Of a DNA stretch of 7,879 nt, positions 5,052-7,879 are shown piece after piece. Position numbers and translations under genes: made by a program. How positions within the stretch are numbered: position 1 is the first letter of the stretch; each line of letters starts with the position of its first letter. Origin of the DNA: Bacillota bacterium. GTDB lineage: Bacteria > Bacillota > DTU065. The DNA is taken from the NCBI GenBank assembly GCA_012842235.1, contig DUTE01000347.1, positions 1 to 7,879 of the forward strand, written 5' to 3'. The notes beneath the pieces were generated by a model. The model was given only the letters and a program-made list of their open reading frames with translations. It was not told where the DNA came from and did no database searches.

Positions 5052-6797
5052 TTAAACTCTATAATCGACAATGCTATCTGGATCCTTTTGATAGCGAGTA
5101 GCTATCTTTACATTATCAGAAGTATCTGTAAAAGAATCATCTCTATCTAGGCTTTGTAGATACGAAAATTCCTGGGCAATTTCCAGTTGTTCAAAATGGG
5201 CTTGTTGTTGGTTTAATCCTGAATTGAGACTAAATTCACCAAGTTGTAAGCCTTGGCTTTCAAGTGCCTGCTTAAGCTGGGGTAACTGCTCTTCTACTGT
5301 TTTTTGTGTAAAAGGATTTTCAAACTTAAACCGTGCACTTAACAGTCCATCTTTCATACTAAGAGAAATCCGTACTTCTCCTAGTTCCTTCGGATATAGA
5401 TGCAACTTAATCTCTTCGGTTTGCAATTTATTGTAATTAATTCTTTCAGAAATAACTTCAGGAATTTCTTCTAACTTAAAGAACCTCTCTGAAACTATGG
5501 CTTCACTATTGGCGAAGTTGTTGTTATTAGATGCAGTGTTTAGAGCTAAACTCTCTTGAGTCTGGTTGAGTTGATTAGCAAATTTAGAAAAAGATTCCTC
5601 ATTCACATCAGTCTCTGCCCCATATTGAGAACTTTTTGTTGATTTTTCCAAGAATAACATGTCTTGATCGCTTTCAATCTCATTTACTGCCATTTGCTTT
5701 GATGATCTTTGATTAAAAACATCTTCTAGTTGCTTGGTATCTTCTATCCCTACTATAAGAGTCCGATCGGTTGGATTTTTACTACTTATCTTAATAGTAT
5801 CACTAGGTAAAACAAGGAAATCAATATTTTCCTCTCTAATCTGGCTTAACTCTATCTCTTCTTCAGCAAGCATAAACATTACTTCGTTTTCTACATTGGT
5901 CATTGTTTCTAAATCTGTGGGTTCAAGCCTTTTTCTATATAGACTATATACTGAAGCTGCTGCTTCTTTTTGCCCTAGAGTTGAAAGTTTTTCTGCCCAA
6001 GAAGAGCTTTCTGGTTTACTATTCTGAGAGATCTTAAAGATCACTTCACCAAGTTTGTTCTTTGTCTTCTTAGCCTCTTCTACTGTTAAGCTAACTAAGT
6101 TACCATTAGTAAATTCGTCTATCTCAGTATCGCTTGCAAAAAAGAGATTCTGTAGAGTGCTAGCTGTATTTTTCCCTTTTAATGCCATATCTGTTGGGGA
6201 GACAACATTAACCTGCTTTAGATCTATTTCCGTCTCTTGAATTGCCTCACCTGAAGAAATAGCTTCGTTTAATTGATCAGGGTGAAGCTGCTGATTTTTG
6301 TCTGCTTGATGTGCAAAAATCAGTTCTAAAAGTGCATCTTCTACCCTAGCAATCTTTTCTGTATCACTAAGATCTGTTCTATCTACAGAAACCTGTAACT
6401 CGTTAAAAAGATCAGCCATTTTTTCATTGCCAGCAAAATCACTATTAGCTAAGGAAACAAGCACAGTACCTAAATTATCATTTGCTTGTTCAACTAGTGA
6501 TTCTGCTAGTGTTCTTAAAGAAAGATTATCGCTACTTTTTGTTGAGTACATTGATTGTAAGAAGAAACCTAATGGCATAGCTATAGCTGGTTCAAAGCGA
6601 TCCTTGTTTTGACCCTTTTTTGTTCTTTCAGTTTTTTGATCTTTCTCCAAAGAACTGTTTTCTGCCTTGTCTACCTTATCTATATTTGACTCTTTGTTGA
6701 AAACTTTTTTAAACGAGGTCTCATTGAAGATTGGCTTAGTTTGTCTTGGTAAACTAGGAAAAGAATCTGAAACTAGAAGATTTAATACTACATCCAT
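5052..6797 (-). CDS. fliK: Flagellar hook-length control protein FliK
   Basis: FliK is the secreted ruler that sets hook length and switches the export gate from hook to filament substrates. The 581-aa product has a long, polar, low-complexity N-terminal and middle part (about 1-450) rich in Ser, Asn, Glu and Lys, including an NNNN run at 424-427. The C-terminal Flg_hook domain lies at about 460-525. It shows the core pattern: EEIKLHLYPKELGEVRISL (461-479), GLLSARFKFEN (484-494) and VEEQLPQLKQALESQGLQLGEFSL. The extreme C-terminus, DYRV, resembles the hydrophobic ending common in FliK proteins. The ATG at 6795-6797 starts on the base after the upstream stop, with GGAGGTGA in the preceding codons. 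The variable region is poorly conserved, so the identity rests on the C-domain and the position before flgD. Confidence 0.94.
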   Translation of the reverse strand: MDVVLNLLVSDSFPSLPRQTKPIFNETSFKKVFNKESNIDKVDKAENSSLEKDQKTERTKKGQNKDRFEPAIAMPLGFFLQSMYSTKSSDNLSLRTLAESLVEQANDNLGTVLVSLANSDFAGNEKMADLFNELQVSVDRTDLSDTEKIARVEDALLELIFAHQADKNQQLHPDQLNEAISSGEAIQETEIDLKQVNVVSPTDMALKGKNTASTLQNLFFASDTEIDEFTNGNLVSLTVEEAKKTKNKLGEVIFKISQNSKPESSSWAEKLSTLGQKEAAASVYSLYRKRLEPTDLETMTNVENEVMFMLAEEEIELSQIREENIDFLVLPSDTIKISSKNPTDRTLIVGIEDTKQLEDVFNQRSSKQMAVNEIESDQDMLFLEKSTKSSQYGAETDVNEESFSKFANQLNQTQESLALNTASNNNNFANSEAIVSERFFKLEEIPEVISERINYNKLQTEEIKLHLYPKELGEVRISLSMKDGLLSARFKFENPFTQKTVEEQLPQLKQALESQGLQLGEFSLNSGLNQQQAHFEQLEIAQEFSYLQSLDRDDSFTDTSDNVKIATRYQKDPDSIVDYRV

Positions 6798-7376
6798 CTA
6801 TTCACCTCCAATCTGTGCTAATGATACTTGTGGTAGTATGCTTGCAGCTTTTTCTGGCTCCATGCTGCTAAGCACATTCCTTATGGTATCCGGGTCCATA
6901 TAAGCTAAGAGTTTTGCTTGTTTATTGGTTGGCATGTTCTCTAAAATAGCTAATATATTCCCGGTTTCCATCTCTGAAAGCAAGACAGCTTCTGCTTGCA
7001 GTGCCTTCTTTTCAGAAATTGCTTTTTCTTTATTAACTTCTTGCTGATTTAATTTGGCTAAATTCGTGGAAATTCTCGCTTCTTGGTTTTCTAAATCTTT
7101 GGCTTTTTTTGCTAAAGCGGCTTCTTGTTCTGCTAATGCTTCACGTCTTTTATCTAACTCAAGAGCTAAAGTTTCTAATTCAGCTTGTCTTTTTGCTAGT
7201 GTCTCTTCATCTTGTAAACCTAGCCTATATGTTTCTACATAAGCTTTAGTAGATTCCCACTTTTCTAGTTTAGAGACAATAAATGCCCCTGGATCAATTA
7301 CATTTGCAACTGTTAGGGCATACATCCCCACTACTAAAGCTACTAATATTATCAATATAACAGTAAACCATCTCAT
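6798..7376 (-). CDS. Membrane-anchored coiled-coil protein with MgtE_N-like tail (YlxF/MotE-like)
   Basis: The 192-aa product has one N-terminal membrane span (about 4-24, signal-anchor style) and a long charged coiled coil (about 55-135, rich in Ala, Glu, Lys, Leu and Gln). A C-terminal helical segment (about 136-185) holds ILENMPTNKQAKLLAYMDPDTI and MEPEKAASILPQV. That tail resembles the MgtE_N superhelical repeat also seen in FliG-like proteins. Genes like this sit between fliJ and fliK in Bacillota (ylxF in B. subtilis), and MotE-type proteins of similar build act in motor or stator function elsewhere. It has no transport domain, so it is not an MgtE magnesium channel. The ATG overlaps the fliJ stop by 4 bases (ATGA), with GGGGGAG upstream. 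A periplasmic scaffold or chaperone role is an inference. Confidence 0.85.
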   Translation of the reverse strand: MRWFTVILIILVALVVGMYALTVANVIDPGAFIVSKLEKWESTKAYVETYRLGLQDEETLAKRQAELETLALELDKRREALAEQEAALAKKAKDLENQEARISTNLAKLNQQEVNKEKAISEKKALQAEAVLLSEMETGNILAILENMPTNKQAKLLAYMDPDTIRNVLSSMEPEKAASILPQVSLAQIGGE

Positions 7377-7822
7377 AGACTCTCCCCCTCTTTTCTGGAG
7401 AAGTGAGTAACTCCAATTTCATCCAGAAAGAGTTGCTCCTCGCGTTCGGCTTCTTTTTTATACTTAATCCAAGCTTTCCCTTTGAGATTTTCGAGAAGTT
7501 GTCTATCTCTCATCTTCTCTACAAGCTCAAGACGTTTAATTTCCATCTCTTTTTCTAATTTTATAAGCCTAAGTCTTGATAATTCTATCTGTTTTTGTAG
7601 TACTGCACTATAACTCGCTTTCATCTTTAGTTCAAAAAGATTGCCCATATAGGCTATATTCCTAGTATAATCAAGCTCTCTTAATAGATTTTGGAGAGTT
7701 GTTCTTTCTGTACTTACTTTTTGAGCTACTGCAGCAAATTCTTCTAAGGCCAACATCTCTCTTGTATTGGCCACATCTAAAAAATTTCGTTTTCGCCTCC
7801 AAACAGTATTAGATGTGGCCAA
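7373..7822 (-). CDS. fliJ: Flagellar export protein FliJ; true 5' end lost, first ~14 codons artefactual
   Basis: FliJ is the coiled-coil stalk of the flagellar export ATPase FliI and escorts chaperones to the gate. From LDVANTREMLALEEFA (starting at base 7780) to the end, the sequence behaves like FliJ. It is highly charged and almost entirely helical with heptad-like Leu spacing, and carries the conserved C-terminal block WIKYKKEAEREEQLFLDEIG (118-137 of the open frame). The frame can be extended to a TTG at 7822, but that start lies in an inverted copy of the gene itself (7809-7879). Residues 1-14 (MATSNTVWRRKRNF) are therefore largely or wholly spurious. A normal FliJ has about 8-12 residues, such as an F-x-F-R/K motif, before this point. 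The stop overlaps the next gene's ATG. Treat it as a 5'-partial gene. Confidence 0.85.
   Translation of the reverse strand: MATSNTVWRRKRNFLDVANTREMLALEEFAAVAQKVSTERTTLQNLLRELDYTRNIAYMGNLFELKMKASYSAVLQKQIELSRLRLIKLEKEMEIKRLELVEKMRDRQLLENLKGKAWIKYKKEAEREEQLFLDEIGVTHFSRKEGESL
7710..7780 (+). repeat. Left arm of a perfect 71-bp terminal inverted repeat
   Basis: This segment is the genuine copy, inside fliJ and coding its first recognisable residues on the minus strand. It is identical, base for base, to the reverse complement of 7809-7879. The two arms are separated by 28 bases (7781-7808). Confidence 0.97.
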
Positions 7823-7879
7823 TACAAGAGAGATGTTGGCCTTAGAAGAATTTGCTGCAGTAGCTCAAAAAGTAAGTAC
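7809..7879 (-). repeat. Right arm of the 71-bp inverted repeat, reaching the window end (likely fold-back artefact)
   Basis: This is the exact reverse complement of 7710-7780. Read on the plus strand it encodes the same FliJ residues (LDVANTREMLALEEF and on), so it is an inverted duplicate of coding sequence. It runs to the last base of the window with no mismatch. Such perfect, close, gene-internal inversions at a sequence end are typical of fold-back chimeras from amplification or library preparation. A real long hairpin would be unlikely to duplicate part of fliJ without divergence. Confidence 0.9.

Noticed and set aside
5224..6903. Plus-strand open frames over fliK and its upstream neighbour
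   Set aside because: They are Ser/Leu-rich antisense translations of AT-rich coding sequence with no family resemblance; the minus-strand genes explain the region.
6798..7376. MgtE magnesium transporter
   Set aside because: Only a short MgtE_N-like segment is present; there are no CBS domains and no multi-span transport domain.
7781..7879. Real hairpin, attachment site or inverted-repeat mobile element end
   Set aside because: The repeat duplicates part of fliJ exactly, includes the window edge and has no transposase or integrase nearby; a fold-back chimera explains it better.

Overview
The window holds one block of flagellar and motor genes, all read from the minus strand. In transcription order (right to left) they are fliJ (5' end lost), a membrane-anchored coiled-coil protein with an MgtE_N-like tail, fliK, a short flgD, a TIGR02530-type flagellar operon protein, flgE, flbD, motA, motB, fliL and the first part of fliM. 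The genes are packed tightly: fliJ/mgtE-like, motA/motB and motB/fliL overlap, fliK starts on the base after its neighbour's stop, and several Shine-Dalgarno sequences lie inside or across the preceding stop codon. I see no plus-strand gene, tRNA, rRNA, mobile element or CRISPR array. No gene-free gap exceeds about 92 bases.

The gene order points to a Gram-positive, Clostridia-like member of the Bacillota. The supporting traits are the TIGR02530 protein between flgD and flgE, flbD just after flgE, motAB between flbD and fliL, a short FlgD, and strong AGGAGG-type ribosome binding sites with several TTG/GTG starts. The DNA is moderately AT-rich by eye. A genus cannot be named from this evidence.

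The right part (about 4237-7780) makes export and hook-assembly factors: FliJ (export ATPase stalk), the coiled-coil protein, FliK (hook length), FlgD (hook cap) and a hook-linked protein of unknown role. The middle (2540-4144) is the hook protein FlgE, the main structural product here. The left part (1-2488) is a motor module: FlbD/SwrD-like, the MotA/MotB stator, FliL and the C-ring protein FliM.

Two non-coding elements bracket flgE. A 92-base leader carries two abutting stem-loops, and a GC-rich 11-bp hairpin lies between flgE and flbD. They suggest that the flgE segment of the transcript is handled separately from the rest.

The window edges need caution. The last 71 bases are a perfect inverted copy of 7710-7780, separated by 28 bases. 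This looks like a fold-back (chimeric) contig end, so the apparent FliJ N-terminus is not real. At the left edge, the last seven visible FliM codons also leave the family pattern. I found no clearly new protein system; the best candidate for undescribed biology is the structured RNA leader of flgE.
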